In this document: positions 24,805-35,558 of the stretch, piece after piece
Layout: every line of letters begins with the position of its first letter
Position numbering within the stretch: position 1 is the stretch's first letter
Source: Rubrivirga litoralis
GTDB taxonomy: Bacteria > Bacteroidota > Rhodothermia > Rhodothermales > Rubricoccaceae
Length of the DNA stretch: 64,000 nucleotides
Direction of reading: 5' to 3'
Assembly: GCF_031846415.1 (NCBI RefSeq)
Contig: NZ_JAVRHT010000008.1
Span: forward strand, 39,787 to 103,786
Notes under the pieces: generated by a model
Databases searched by the model: none
Told to the model about the DNA's origin: nothing
The model's input: only the letters and a program-made list of their open reading frames with translations
Program-made: the position numbers and the translations under genes

Positions 24805-25851
24805 CTACTCGCCGAGCGAGTCGGCCCGCGCGAGGTCGAGCAGGAGCGCCGACGCGTCCTGCACGCCGTCATCGGCGAGCAAGACCGCGATCCGCCCGCC
24901 CCGCCCCCGCTCTGCGACGGCCGCCGCTCCCACGACGCCGTCGACCACGCCCTCGGCCACGCCGAGCCGCAGACCGCCCCGCTCCCCGAGCGAGTCGCGG
25001 GCGGGGCGGGGGACGAGGTCCAGGAAGGCAGCCGACACGTCCGCGTCGACCAGGTCCTCGCGGACGGCTCGCGCCAGGAGCCGCGCGTAGGCGCGGGCCG
25101 TGCCCTGGGGGAGCGTGGCGCGCGCAGCCGCTCGCCGGTCGGTGGGGCTGAGCCCCAACCCGCCCCGCTCCAACCGAGCCCGCTCGGCGGCCCGGTACGA
25201 CGGGCTTTTGACGTAGGCCCGCGACCGCGCGAACGCCGAATCGCGCTGGGCGGGGCGGCCGAGCGCGAGGAACGACGCGAGCTGCGCCTCGCGCGGCCCC
25301 GGCCGGTCGGCCGGCGCCCAGGCCAGGACGAGGCCGCCGAGCGGGAGCGGGGCGTCTAGCTCGTCCAGACCGAGGCGGTGGGGGAGCGCGCCGGTCGCCT
25401 CGCGGCCGAGCGTCGACAGGAGGACGTCGGCGGCCGCGCGGTCGCCGGCGAGCGCCCGGCGGGCGAGGCCGGCCAGCGACGACGCCCGGGCGTCCGGGCG
25501 GGGCGGGTCGACGCCGGGGAGCCGCCGCCGCTCGACGGCCGAGGCCGGGAGCACGGCGGCCGTGTCCAGCGACCTCCCCGCCCGCCGCGCGAGCTCGGCG
25601 GCCAGGAGCAGGCCGGTCAGCCCGGCGACGGGCCGCCGCACGTCGCCGCGGACGTCGACGACGGCCGAGTCGCCGGCCACGTCCCACACGACGAGCGAGG
25701 CGCCGTCGTGTGTGTGCGCCCAATCGACGAGGGCGGCCGGGGTCTCGACAGGGGCGGCCTCACCGACTTGGTCCGCCCCGCCCCGCCCGCACCCGGCGGC
25801 GACGAGGAGCAGGCAGGCGAGGGGCGCGTAGCGGACGGGCGGGGCGGGCAC
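24805..25851 (-). CDS. Lipoprotein with serine-hydrolase/beta-lactamase-like fold
   Basis: The 348-residue product starts at a GTG next to a GC box and has a lipobox VAAGC. The pattern after it (VWDVAGDSAVVDVRGDVRRPVAGLTGLLLAAELARRAG) resembles the start of class A beta-lactamase-like serine hydrolases. The catalytic SxxK, expected near RPVAGLTG, is absent. It may be an inactive member. The call is by fold pattern only. Confidence 0.45.
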   Translation of the reverse strand: MPAPPVRYAPLACLLLVAAGCGRGGADQVGEAAPVETPAALVDWAHTHDGASLVVWDVAGDSAVVDVRGDVRRPVAGLTGLLLAAELARRAGRSLDTAAVLPASAVERRRLPGVDPPRPDARASSLAGLARRALAGDRAAADVLLSTLGREATGALPHRLGLDELDAPLPLGGLVLAWAPADRPGPREAQLASFLALGRPAQRDSAFARSRAYVKSPSYRAAERARLERGGLGLSPTDRRAAARATLPQGTARAYARLLARAVREDLVDADVSAAFLDLVPRPARDSLGERGGLRLGVAEGVVDGVVGAAAVAERGRGGRIAVLLADDGVQDASALLLDLARADSLGE

Positions 25852-25906
25852 GGAGAAGGTGCGCGGGGCTCCCGCGCCGGGCGGGGCGGCGCCCCGGTTG
25901 CTGTCG

Positions 25907-27904
<1,998 letters not shown>

Positions 27905-27945
27905 GGCGGGCAGGCCCGTGAGGGCGGGGCGGTGGCGGTCCGCTC

Positions 27946-27974
27946 ACGCTACCGCCCCTTCACGGAATGTGCAA
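27946..27974 (-). promoter_or_regulatory. Promoter for acs
   Basis: On the minus strand: TTGCAC (27974-27969), 17 bases, TAGCGT (27951-27946). GGGGCGG abuts the -10 on its upstream side, the same arrangement as the arg leader promoter. Confidence 0.5.
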
Positions 27975-28005
27975 GGTGGGCGGGGTGGCTCCGAGCCCGC
28001 CCCGC

Positions 28006-29148
28006 CTACCCGCCGGCCGCCCCGCCCGCCGGAGCGGCGCGGTAAGTGCCCCCGCCCATGTCGAACGTGAGCCCGGCCGGCCGGCCGTCGGCGCCCACGT
28101 CGAACGTGAGCCGGCCGGCCGTGTGGGCGAGCCTGAACGTGCTCGGCGAAGTCGGGACCATGCGGAGCACGCCCGGCCGCCACGGCATCGACAGCCCGAG
28201 CCCGTCGTCCGTCCGCTCGATGACGAACTGGCCCTCGTTGTTGTCGCGGTCGTACGTCCCGACGAGGCGGTCGTACTGGGCGTCCGTGAGGTCGACGCCG
28301 TCGACCTGCGCGTAGCCCGCGGGCGGGGCGGGGCGGTCGGGCGTCTCGCGGACCCACAGGTTCCTGAACTGGACGGGGCTCCCGTGGTCCTGGAGCTGGA
28401 TCGCGCCCGCGCGCGGGTGCGGCGCGTAGGGGAGCGACTCGAGCCAGATCGTCATGCCCGGCAGCAGCTCGTTGTTCTGCACGAGCACGCCGTTGACGAG
28501 GACCGTGAGACGGGCCGGCTCCTCGAGCACGCCGCCCTCGCCGAAGCGGGGGCCGCGGAAAAAGACGTCGTACGCCTGCCATTCGCCCGAGGGCCGGAGC
28601 GCGTTCGCGAGCGGCGGGAACTGGCCGTAGATGGCGCCGGCCATGCCGTCGGGGTAGGTCGCGTTGTCGTAGGTGTCGAGGATCTGGACCTCGTAGCGGC
28701 CGTCGATCAGGAAGACGCCGCTGTTGCTCCGGTCCTGGCCCGTCTTGGCCGGCTCGTCGGCGGCCCGCCACTCGACGTGGAGCTGGAGGTCGCCAAAGTC
28801 TTCCGTCGTCTGGATCGGGCCGGAGCCGGGCTCGACGACGACCGCCCCGCCCTCGACGCGCCACGGGGCGGGGCTCCCGTCGGGGGCCTCCCACGCCGCG
28901 AGGGCGGCCGGGCCGGACGGGTCGGCCGGGATCAGGACCGTCGCGTCGGCGGGCGGGGCGGCGTAGGACGCGGCGGGCTCGACGCGCGGCGGGGCCGGCC
29001 GATCGACGTCGTGCTGGCGCCACGGCAGGGTGTGGGCGGGCGGGGCGCCCTCGTCGGCGGGCATGGCGGGCGCGGGGGGCGGGGCGGTCGTCGCGCAGGC
29101 GCCGAGCCCGAGGGCGGCGGCGAGGGCGAGGGCGGGGCGGAGGAGCAC
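28006..29148 (-). CDS. DUF1080 lipoprotein (3-keto-disaccharide hydrolase-like)
   Basis: A 380-residue lipoprotein (GTG start, lipobox LGAC) with a DUF1080 concanavalin-like jelly roll: DGSPAPWRVEGGAVVV, TTEDFGDLQLHVEWR, SNSGVFLIDGRYEVQILD, GEWQAYDVFFRGPRF and GAIQLQDHGSPVQFRNLWVR. Family members act on 3-keto-glycosides or bind sugars. After it come about 100 residues with YDRLVGTYDRDNNEGQF and a lipocalin-like repeat. It ends in Ala/Gly encoded by GC-box copies. Probably involved in glycan use at the envelope. Confidence 0.82.
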   Translation of the reverse strand: MLLRPALALAAALGLGACATTAPPPAPAMPADEGAPPAHTLPWRQHDVDRPAPPRVEPAASYAAPPADATVLIPADPSGPAALAAWEAPDGSPAPWRVEGGAVVVEPGSGPIQTTEDFGDLQLHVEWRAADEPAKTGQDRSNSGVFLIDGRYEVQILDTYDNATYPDGMAGAIYGQFPPLANALRPSGEWQAYDVFFRGPRFGEGGVLEEPARLTVLVNGVLVQNNELLPGMTIWLESLPYAPHPRAGAIQLQDHGSPVQFRNLWVRETPDRPAPPAGYAQVDGVDLTDAQYDRLVGTYDRDNNEGQFVIERTDDGLGLSMPWRPGVLRMVPTSPSTFRLAHTAGRLTFDVGADGRPAGLTFDMGGGTYRAAPAGGAAGG

Positions 29149-29182
29149 GGGGGCCGGGCAGGGTGAGGCGGAGGATACGCCG

Positions 29183-29674
29183 TCACCCGCCCCGCCCGTG
29201 TTCCAGGGGCAGGCCCCAGGCGGCGGGGCGGGGCGACCGTTCGAGCCGGGCCGCGAGGCGGAGGAGCCGGGCCTGCTCGGGCCACGCGAGCCGCGCGGCG
29301 GCGGCCTCGGCCGGCAGCCACGCCCACCCGTCGTGCTCGCCGTCGAGCGTCGGCTCGCCCTCGACGCGCACCGCGAACGCGGGCGCGAGCACGACGCGGT
29401 CCTCGGCCCACTCGTAGAACGCGTTGACGGACGGGAGCGCCCACGCCTCGACCAGACCGGCTCCGGGCCGCCACCCGGTCTCCTCGGCAAGCTCGCGGAG
29501 GGCGGCCTGCCACGCGGCCTCGCCGGGCTCGACCTTGCCGCCGACCATCCGCCACGCGCCGGCGTCGGGCCGGCCGGCCGCGCGCCGCAGGACGAGCCAC
29601 TCTGCCCCGCCCGCGGCGCTCGGCGGGTGCCGGTACGGGTACACGTCGACGGCGTGGGCGGAGACGGCGGGCAC
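29183..29674 (-). CDS. Nudix hydrolase
   Basis: A 163-residue enzyme with a complete Nudix box GX5EX7REUXEEXGU (GKVEPGEAAWQAALRELAEE, then TGW), preceded by AGAWRMVGGKVEPG. It hydrolyses a nucleoside diphosphate linked to another moiety. The FYEWAEDRVVLAPAFAV segment recalls dATP/NTP pyrophosphohydrolases. The GTG start is chosen because the domain begins about 10 residues later. Divergent from the small membrane protein downstream. Confidence 0.85.
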   Translation of the reverse strand: MPAVSAHAVDVYPYRHPPSAAGGAEWLVLRRAAGRPDAGAWRMVGGKVEPGEAAWQAALRELAEETGWRPGAGLVEAWALPSVNAFYEWAEDRVVLAPAFAVRVEGEPTLDGEHDGWAWLPAEAAAARLAWPEQARLLRLAARLERSPRPAAWGLPLEHGRGG

Positions 29675-29767
29675 GGGCGGGGCGGTCGGGCAGGTCCGGC
29701 GGGGCGGGAGAACGGAACCGCCGGCGCCGGGTTCACACGCTCCGCCCCGCCCCTCGGGTTCGGCCCC

Positions 29768-30022
29768 ATGGACACCCAGATCTACCTCGTCGTCGCGGTC
29801 ACGTTCGTCGGCTTCGTCGGCCTCGCGTTCATCCTGCTCTACCCGGTCTACCGCTTCCTCCGCCGCGAGGAGCGGGTCGCCGACGAGTGGACGCAGGACG
29901 CCGTCGCGCGCCGCCAGCGCCCGGACGCGGGCAAGGGCGTCTCCGGTGACGGCGCCCCCACCGACCCCGTGCCCACGCTGTCCCCGCCCCGCCGCGACGC
30001 GGACCCGCCGGACGGCCGCTGA
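29768..30022 (+). CDS. Small single-pass membrane protein
   Basis: An 84-residue protein: an N-terminal membrane helix (about residues 5-28), a basic/charged juxtamembrane segment (FLRREERVADEW) and a Pro/Asp-rich tail. It resembles small cytochrome-oxidase-assembly or electron-transfer-linked proteins in layout only; no family is recognised. Confidence 0.55.
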   Translation: MDTQIYLVVAVTFVGFVGLAFILLYPVYRFLRREERVADEWTQDAVARRQRPDAGKGVSGDGAPTDPVPTLSPPRRDADPPDGR

Positions 30023-30186
30023 CGCGGAGCGCGCCACCCCGCTCGATGGGGCGGGGCGGCTGAGCGGTCGATCCGCCCCGCCCGGCGAGGGCGCAGCGGC
30101 GGGCTCGGCGAGGCGCGAATCGTCGCTGGTCGCTTGCGCAACACCCGGCGGACCCGTAAGGTGGCGCACCGCCGGCCCCCGCTGCC

Positions 30187-31125
30187 ATGCCGTCCGCCCC
30201 GCTCCGATGCGTCGCCTTCGCTCTCGCCCTCGTCGGCAGCGCCCTGCCGGTGGCGGCGCAGGGTGGGTTTGAGACGCTGGATCCGGCGTACGGGAATGAG
30301 ACGGCGCGGCGGGCCTTCTACGGCGGGTTCGCGCTCTCGGGCGAGGCCGCTCTCCGCGCCCTGGGGGGCGGGGAGGTGGGGGCGGCCCCGATTGGCAACC
30401 TCTCGCTCGCCGCCCGGCTCGACTACGCCGTCCTCCCGCGAGTTGACCTTGCCCTCGTGGCCGACCTCACGGGCGCGGCCCAGAGCGGGCCGCTGGGGCT
30501 GAGCTGGGTCGTCGTCAAGCCGTACTGGAACAGCGAGCGGACCGACTTCGCGCTGCGCCTCGCCGTCGACCCGGCCAGCGAGGGCGGGTTGGGGTTCCGC
30601 CAGACCGATGTCGCCTTCTTCTCGACGACGGCGCTCTCGCCGGCCGTCACCAACGACTTCTCCGCCAGCGCCCGCCGCGTGCGGACGGGGTACAGCCTCG
30701 CGACCGAGGAGACGACCGAGCCGCTGCTTGGCGCCTCGGCCGACCGCCCCGCCGATCCCCGCCGCGAGCGGCTCGTGGGGCAGGAGCTCCGTCTGGGGTG
30801 GGGCTACAACGTCCTGTTCGACCCCGCCGGCAGCCGCCTCTCTCTGGGCCTCGTGGCCGAGGGCGGCAGCTACTCGGTCGTCCCGTCCCGCGTCCGCAAC
30901 GAGGCCGGCGACGACGGCCCGCCGGCGCCGCGCGCGGAGCAGCGGCGGGTGCGGACCGCGGCCGGCTGGCTCCGGGCGGGCATCGAGTTTAGCCGGCCGA
31001 AGTACCAGGCGGCCCCGTTCGTGAGCGTCCCCGTCGTCACCTGGGACGACGCCGAGGACCCGGCGGACCTCCCCGGCCGCCGCCTCCAGCGCATCCAGTT
31101 TGGCCTCCGCCTCACGCTGCGATGA
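30187..31125 (+). CDS. Secreted beta-rich, outer-membrane-type protein
   Basis: The 312-residue protein has a signal peptide (1-24, PVAAQG). Alternating hydrophobic strands follow, ending in RIQFGLRLTLR with the aromatic/Arg ending seen in outer-membrane barrels. Blocks such as LGLSWVVVKPYWNSERTDFALR look like barrel hairpins. No specific family is recognised. Confidence 0.65.
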   Translation: MPSAPLRCVAFALALVGSALPVAAQGGFETLDPAYGNETARRAFYGGFALSGEAALRALGGGEVGAAPIGNLSLAARLDYAVLPRVDLALVADLTGAAQSGPLGLSWVVVKPYWNSERTDFALRLAVDPASEGGLGFRQTDVAFFSTTALSPAVTNDFSASARRVRTGYSLATEETTEPLLGASADRPADPRRERLVGQELRLGWGYNVLFDPAGSRLSLGLVAEGGSYSVVPSRVRNEAGDDGPPAPRAEQRRVRTAAGWLRAGIEFSRPKYQAAPFVSVPVVTWDDAEDPADLPGRRLQRIQFGLRLTLR

Positions 31126-31250
31126 GGGATGAGCGAGCAGGGCGGCGCCGGTTTTGGTCCGCCCCGCCCCGTGGGCCGGCGAGCAGCGTGCGGCGAGCAG
31201 CGGGCGGACCCAAAGGGCGGGGCGGTCGTGGCAGGCACGTTGCTGTCCCG

Positions 31251-31315
31251 AGGCGGCATCAGTTCCCCTCCTGGTCAGGAGGGGGGAGGGGTGGTTGTCG
31301 GGCGGGCGGGGCGGC
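31251..31315. repeat. Dispersed repeat with CCCCTCCTG/CAGGAGGGG inverted arms
   Basis: GGCGGCATCAGTT, then CCCCTCCTG-GT-CAGGAGGGG (31266-31285), then AGGGGTGGTTGTCGGGC and a GC box. Longer copies are at 35445-35515 and 59603-59690. The copies differ in the size of the loop between the arms, as expected for a small non-coding mobile or structural repeat. Confidence 0.8.
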
Positions 31316-31370
31316 TGGAGAAGGCGCCGCCCCGCCCAACCTCGCCCCGCCCGCCGGTAGGCACCCGTAG

Positions 31371-31390
31371 GGACACGACGCGTCGTGTCC
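31371..31390. repeat. Palindrome GGACACGACGCGTCGTGTCC
   Basis: A 20-base perfect palindrome, preceded by CCGTAG (the CTACG flank in reverse). The inner ten bases differ from every other member but remain self-complementary. Confidence 0.9.
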
Positions 31391-31417
31391 GGGGTAGGCG
31401 TCCCGCCCTCGCTGCCT

Positions 31418-31459
31418 GGGCGGGGTGGACAACTCGGGGGCAACCCGGCCGCCCCGCCC
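31418..31459. repeat. Dispersed repeat GGGCGGGGTGGACAAC...
   Basis: GGGCGGGGTGGACAAC, two or three variable bases, GGGGGCAAC, then CGGCCGCCCCGCCC. A second copy is at 54669-54710. In both, a GC box plus (C/G)ATCTT module follows within about 30 bases. Confidence 0.8.
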
Positions 31460-31515
31460 GCGGCACGAGCGGGGCGGGGCGGTGATCTTGCCGCCTTCCG
31501 GCTTCCACCTTCCGC

Positions 31516-32007
31516 ATGCGCATCGGCATCGTCTCCGACACCCACGGCTACTACCACCCCGAGCTGGACGACGTGTTCGCAGACGTCGACCTCATCCTGC
31601 ACGCCGGCGACGTGGGGCCGGTGGAGGTCGTCGACCGGCTGGAGCAGATGGCGCCCGTCGTCGGCGTGTACGGGAACGTCGACGGGCCGCCGGTGCGGGG
31701 GCGGTTCAAGGAGCACGTCCGCATCCGGGTGGAGGGCGTGCGGCTGTGGATGACGCACATCGGCGGGCGGCCGGGGCGGTGGGCGAAGGGAATTGGCCCC
31801 GCCCTCCGCGCCGACCCGCCCGACCTCTTCGTGTGCGGGCACAGCCACATCCTGCGCATCGAGCGCGTGCCGACCCTGCGGCGGATGCTCTACCTCAACC
31901 CCGGCGCGGCGGGGCGGCAGGGGTTCCACCAGGTCAAGACGTGCGTCCGCCTGACGATCGAGGACGGCGCCATGAGCGGGGCGGAGGTGATCCACCTGGA
32001 GGAGTAA
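31516..32007 (+). CDS. YfcE/MJ0936-type metallophosphoesterase
   Basis: A 163-residue phosphodiesterase with the binuclear-metal motifs SDTHG (residues 7-11), HAGDVG, YGNVDG, GHSH (in VCGHSHI) and NPGA. The family hydrolyses phosphodiesters in vitro; natural substrates are generally unknown. ATG at 31516, with a GC box plus GATCTT module 27 bases upstream. Confidence 0.9.
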   Translation: MRIGIVSDTHGYYHPELDDVFADVDLILHAGDVGPVEVVDRLEQMAPVVGVYGNVDGPPVRGRFKEHVRIRVEGVRLWMTHIGGRPGRWAKGIGPALRADPPDLFVCGHSHILRIERVPTLRRMLYLNPGAAGRQGFHQVKTCVRLTIEDGAMSGAEVIHLEE

Positions 32008-32042
32008 GACGGCCGCTCCGGGCCGCGCCGCCACCCCGCCCG

Positions 32043-32071
32043 TTGCGGAACGGGGGCGGGGCGGGCATCTT
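32043..32071 (+). promoter_or_regulatory. Promoter for the SpoIIE-type phosphatase gene
   Basis: TTGCGG (32043-32048), 17 bases containing a GC box, then CATCTT (32066-32071). An octamer array starts at the next base and runs to the ATG. Confidence 0.5.
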
Positions 32072-32145
32072 CGACCCACCGACCCACCGACCCACCGACC
32101 CACCGACCCACCGACCCACCGACCCACCGACCCACCGACCCACCG
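32072..32145. repeat. Octamer tandem array CGACCCAC
   Basis: About nine perfect 8-base units fill the whole space between the promoter-like element and the ATG at 32147, so the untranslated leader of this gene would consist of the repeat. Unlike the other arrays, the unit is eight bases. Confidence 0.95.
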
Positions 32146-32146
32146 G

Positions 32147-33832
32147 ATGCCCGCCCCGCCCGACGCTGCTCGGCCCGACGCCGCCCCGCCCCGCCCGTCC
32201 GAGGCGCGGCCGGACGACGAGCACCTGGACGCCGCGCTCGACCCGGCGGAGCAGGCCGAGGCGCTCCTGCTCACGCTCATGAGCCGGCTGCTCGCCCCGC
32301 GCGGCGTGGCCGCCCTGGACGACGGCCGCGGGCTCCGCGTCGTGGCTGCGAAGGGCGGCATGCCCGTCGCCGTGGGCGACCGCCTGGACGCCGCCCCGCC
32401 CGAGGCGTCGGCGCTCGTGCTCCCGCTCCGCCACGGGGGCGACGCGCTCGGGTTCGTGGCCCTCGGCGGCCGCCTCTCGGGCGAGCCGTACGCGCCGGCC
32501 GAGACGGGCGTGGCGCGGTCGCTCGCCGGCGCGACGGCCGCGTCGGTCCGGGCGGGGCGGGCGGCGGCCGCGCTCGCCGAGGCGGTCCGCCGGCAGGAGG
32601 CGCGGGCGCAGGAGCTGCGGACGCTGTTCGAGCTGTCGCAGGCGTTCGGCCGCGCGCTCGACCGCGAGGCGATCCTGAACCGGCTCGGGTTCGCGCTCAT
32701 GGGCCAGCTCCTCGTGGCCCGGTTCGCCGTCGCCCTGTGCGACTCGGACCGCGAGGGCGACGCCGCGCTCGACGTCACGTTCTCGCGCGGCGCGGGCGGA
32801 GCGGCGCTTCCGGTCCCGTGCCGCCTCGCCGACCTTCGCGCTCCGCGCGCGCTCGACCCGTCCGATCCGCTCTGGGGGGCGGGGTGGCGGTGGGCGGTCC
32901 CGCTGCGGGCCGGCGACGTGTCGCGCGGCGTGGTCTTGCTCGGCCCGCGCGCGGCGGGCGAGCTGGACGAGGGCGCGGCCGACTTCGCGGCGGCGCTCGC
33001 GGCGCTCGCCGTCGGCGCGCTGGAGACGGCGGACCGGCTGGGCGAGCGGATCGAGCGCGAGCGGATCGAGGCGGAGGTCGCGCTTGCCCGCGGCGTCCAG
33101 GTCCGCCTCCTGCCGGCCCGGCTCCCCAGCGTGCCGGGCCTCGACGTGGCCGCGCGGTGGCGGCCCAGCCGCGACGTCTCGGGCGACACGTACGAGGTGG
33201 CTGACCTGGGCGACGGCCGCCTCCTCGTCGCCGTGGCCGACGTCGTGGGCAAGGGGATCGGCGCGTCGCTGCTCATGGCCACGCTCCAGGCCGGCTTCCG
33301 CCTGCTCCGCCCCGACCTGGAAACGCCCCGCCCGGACCTCGCCGCGGCGACGGCCCGGCTGGACCGGCTCGTGGCGCAGAGCACCGAGCCGCACCAGTTC
33401 GTGACGCTCGCGTGGGGCATCGTCGAGGCCGCCCCGCCCGGCTCGGGCGGGGCGGGGCGGGGCGGCCGGTTCCGCTACGTCGTCGCCGGGCACCCGCCGC
33501 CCCGCCTCCTCCGCGCGGGCGGGGCGGTCGAGCCGCTGGACGTGGGCGGGCCGCTCCTGGGCGTCCTCGACGGCGCCCAGTTCGTGCAGGGGGAGGTCGA
33601 CCTCGGGCTAGGTGATACGGTCCTCCTCTACACCGACGGCGCGACCGAGGCCGAAGACGGGCGGGGCGAGGAGCTGGAGACGGTCGGCCTCGACCGGCTC
33701 CTCACGGGCCATGCTGCGGCCGACGCCGCGGGCCTCCTCGACACGGTCCTCCGCGGCGTCGACGCCTGGGCTGCGGGCGGGGCGGCGGACAACGACGACC
33801 TCACGCTGGTGGCGGTGCGGATGGTGGGGTGA
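32147..33832 (+). CDS. GAF-domain SpoIIE/PP2C-type serine phosphatase
   Basis: A 561-residue signalling protein. A GAF-like domain (about residues 35-140) and a second GAF-like region (about 160-300) precede a PP2C SpoIIE-type phosphatase domain (about 310-560) with RPSRDVSGDTYEV, VADVVGKGIGASLLMA, YTDGATEAED and DNDDLTLVAVR. Such RsbU-like enzymes usually dephosphorylate anti-anti-sigma factors in partner-switching pathways; no partner gene is adjacent. The leader is an octamer array, and a heptamer array begins right after the stop. Confidence 0.88.
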   Translation: MPAPPDAARPDAAPPRPSEARPDDEHLDAALDPAEQAEALLLTLMSRLLAPRGVAALDDGRGLRVVAAKGGMPVAVGDRLDAAPPEASALVLPLRHGGDALGFVALGGRLSGEPYAPAETGVARSLAGATAASVRAGRAAAALAEAVRRQEARAQELRTLFELSQAFGRALDREAILNRLGFALMGQLLVARFAVALCDSDREGDAALDVTFSRGAGGAALPVPCRLADLRAPRALDPSDPLWGAGWRWAVPLRAGDVSRGVVLLGPRAAGELDEGAADFAAALAALAVGALETADRLGERIERERIEAEVALARGVQVRLLPARLPSVPGLDVAARWRPSRDVSGDTYEVADLGDGRLLVAVADVVGKGIGASLLMATLQAGFRLLRPDLETPRPDLAAATARLDRLVAQSTEPHQFVTLAWGIVEAAPPGSGGAGRGGRFRYVVAGHPPPRLLRAGGAVEPLDVGGPLLGVLDGAQFVQGEVDLGLGDTVLLYTDGATEAEDGRGEELETVGLDRLLTGHAAADAAGLLDTVLRGVDAWAAGGAADNDDLTLVAVRMVG

Positions 33833-33868
33833 GGAAAGTGGAAAGTGGAAAGTGGAAAGTGGAAAGTG
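33833..33868. repeat. Heptamer tandem array GGAAAGT
   Basis: About five units starting at the first base after the SpoIIE-type phosphatase stop codon. The unit and placement are the same as the array after der, 26 kb away. Confidence 0.95.
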
Positions 33869-33946
33869 GCCGGCTGGGCGGGGTGGAAAAGTTTCTGTCA
33901 AACAGTTGGTTGACCTGTTGCGTCACCCCGCCCCGCCCGGCACCTT

Positions 33947-34009
33947 TCATCCCTCATCCCTCATCCCTCATCCCTCATCCCTCATCCCTCATCCCTCATC
34001 CCTCATCCC
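33947..34009. repeat. Heptamer tandem array TCATCCC
   Basis: Nine perfect units (63 bases). The TGA stop of the GlmU-like gene (minus strand, 33989-33991) lies inside the array, so the last residues (GMRDEG) are repeat-encoded. Gain or loss of units upstream of the stop would shift the frame of the C-terminus. Confidence 0.95.
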
Positions 34010-35233
34010 GCTCTCGGCGGCGATTTGGGCGAGCAGCGTGCGCTCGGCGTTCGAGAGGCGGCGGTCGCGCCGGGCCATGACGGCCTCGGCCACGCGGAAC
34101 GCCTTCTCGGTCCGGTACGGCGCGAGCCCATCCGCCCCGCCCCACGCGAACGAGGGCACGTGGCGGGGCGGGAAGCCGGACCCGAACAGGTTGCAGAACA
34201 CGCCGACGACCGTCCCCGTGTTGAACATGGTGTTGATCGAGCACTTGGAGTGGTCGCCCATGAAGAGGCCCGCGAACTGGCGCCCGCTCGCGAGGAAGTC
34301 GCCGGCCACGGCGTCCCAGACCGTGACCTCGCCGTAGTCATTCTTGAGGTTCGACGTGTTCGTGTCGGCGCCCAGGTTGCACCACCGGCCGAGGTAGCTG
34401 TTGCCGAGGTACCCGTCGTGGCCCTTCGACGAGAGGCTGTGGACGACGCTCCCGTGGACCTCCCCGCCCACCTTCGACCGGAACCCGACGGCGCTCTCGT
34501 CCACGCGCGCCGCCGGCTTCACAGCCGCCTTCGGCCCGAAAAAGACCGGCCCCCGCACGACGGCGTTCTCGCCGACCTCGGCGCCCTCGCCAATCCAGAC
34601 CGGCCCGTCCGCGGCCGAGACCACGGCCCCGGCGCGGACCACGGCGCCCTCGCCGACGTGGACGCGCTCGGGCTCGACCAGGACCGCCCCGCCCTCGACG
34701 CGGCCCGCGTGCTGGCCCAGTCCGCCCATCGCCTCCAGGTCGTGCGTGATGCGGTCGCCCAGGTCCGCGATAAGGTCCCACAGGTGCGTCACGAGCGTCT
34801 CGCCCTCGACCCGCTCCTGCGGGAGCCCCTCGGTCTGGAACAGCCCGAGCGCGTCGGTCGCCACGAGGTCGGCGGGCGGGGCGGGGTGGAACAGGGCGAG
34901 GAGCGTGTCGCCCTGCGTGAACGCCCGCGCCTCCCCGCCCGCGGCGGCCTGGCGGACGGCCCGCACGACGTCGCCGCCGCGCGCGAGCCACCGGCCGTTG
35001 ACGAACAGCGTGGCCCCGGAGGGCGCCGTGCGGACCGGCACGCCTGGGTGCTCCTCGGCCGTCACGCCGGCCACGGCCGCCCGCGTGTGGAGCGCGAGCC
35101 GGTCGTGCGGGAAGGCGGCGGCCAGCGTCTCCAGGAGCGTCCGCGCGCCGACGCGGAGGTCGAACGCGGCGCGCGTGAGGGCGAGCGGGGCGAGGTGCCC
35201 GACGCGGGCGTCCTCGAACGGGCAGAGGGTCAT
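33989..35233 (-). CDS. GlmU-like putative sugar nucleotidyltransferase
   Basis: A 414-residue protein. The N-terminal half is a divergent nucleotidyltransferase domain (starts MTLCPFEDARVGHLAPL). The C-terminal half is a left-handed beta-helix of hexapeptide repeats (VHVGEGAVVRAGAVV, WIGEGAEVGENAVV, GSVVHSLSSKGHDGYLGNSY, NLGADTNTSNLKNDYG), like the acetyltransferase half of GlmU. Members in Bacteroidota are annotated as putative sugar nucleotidyltransferases. The extreme C-terminus is encoded by the TCATCCC array. Confidence 0.85.
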   Translation of the reverse strand: MTLCPFEDARVGHLAPLALTRAAFDLRVGARTLLETLAAAFPHDRLALHTRAAVAGVTAEEHPGVPVRTAPSGATLFVNGRWLARGGDVVRAVRQAAAGGEARAFTQGDTLLALFHPAPPADLVATDALGLFQTEGLPQERVEGETLVTHLWDLIADLGDRITHDLEAMGGLGQHAGRVEGGAVLVEPERVHVGEGAVVRAGAVVSAADGPVWIGEGAEVGENAVVRGPVFFGPKAAVKPAARVDESAVGFRSKVGGEVHGSVVHSLSSKGHDGYLGNSYLGRWCNLGADTNTSNLKNDYGEVTVWDAVAGDFLASGRQFAGLFMGDHSKCSINTMFNTGTVVGVFCNLFGSGFPPRHVPSFAWGGADGLAPYRTEKAFRVAEAVMARRDRRLSNAERTLLAQIAAESGMRDEG

Positions 35234-35444
35234 AGGAGATGGGGGTGGGGGGAGAGGGCGGGCGCCGCGAAAAGTACTGGCCGCCCCGCCCGTGGGTCGT
35301 AGGGCGGGGCGGGCGCCCATGGGCGGGGTGGTACCTGATCCGCCCCGCCCCATCCGTGTACAGACCGGAGGCGGGCATTCGTAGGAACACCGCTTGTCGT
35401 GTCCGCGGGGGCGGGGCGGTCCGGGGCGGCATCGAAACCCGCAC

Positions 35445-35515
35445 GAGGCGGCGGCAGTCCCCCTTCTGGTCACCGTGCCGCGTCGGCGTAGCCAAGAGGG
35501 GATGGGGGGACGACG
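35445..35515. repeat. Dispersed repeat with CCCCTTCTGG/CCAAGAGGGG arms
   Basis: A diverged copy of the repeat at 31251-31315 and 59603-59690: GGCGGCGGCAGTCC, imperfect inverted arms (CCCCTTCTGG and CCAAGAGGGG) around CACCGTGCCGCGTCGGCGTA, then a G-rich end. The loop matches the 59-kb copy (CACCGCGCAGCGTCGGCGCA). Confidence 0.75.
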
Positions 35516-35558
35516 CGAGCCGCGCCGCCCCGCCCGCGGCGCGTCGCTAGGCGAATGC

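Larger units (their letters stand above)
31126..31515. other. 390-base gene-free repeat cluster
   Basis: It contains, in order, a GGGCGGACCCAAAGGG repeat arm (31203-31226) and the CCCCTCCTG/CAGGAGGGG repeat (31251-31315). A palindrome GGACACGACGCGTCGTGTCC (31371-31390) and the GGGCGGGGTGGACAAC repeat (31418-31459) follow. A promoter-like GC box plus GATCTT (31471-31489) precedes the phosphodiesterase ATG. Confidence 0.85.

Noticed and set aside
24805..25851. Functional beta-lactamase
   Set aside because: The SxxK catalytic motif expected near RPVAGLTG is absent; only a fold-like resemblance remains.
29848..33420. A 1190-codon open frame antisense to several genes
   Set aside because: The real genes on the plus strand (phosphodiesterase, SpoIIE-type phosphatase, barrel protein) have clear motifs; the antisense translation is Arg/Pro/Ser-rich with no domain.
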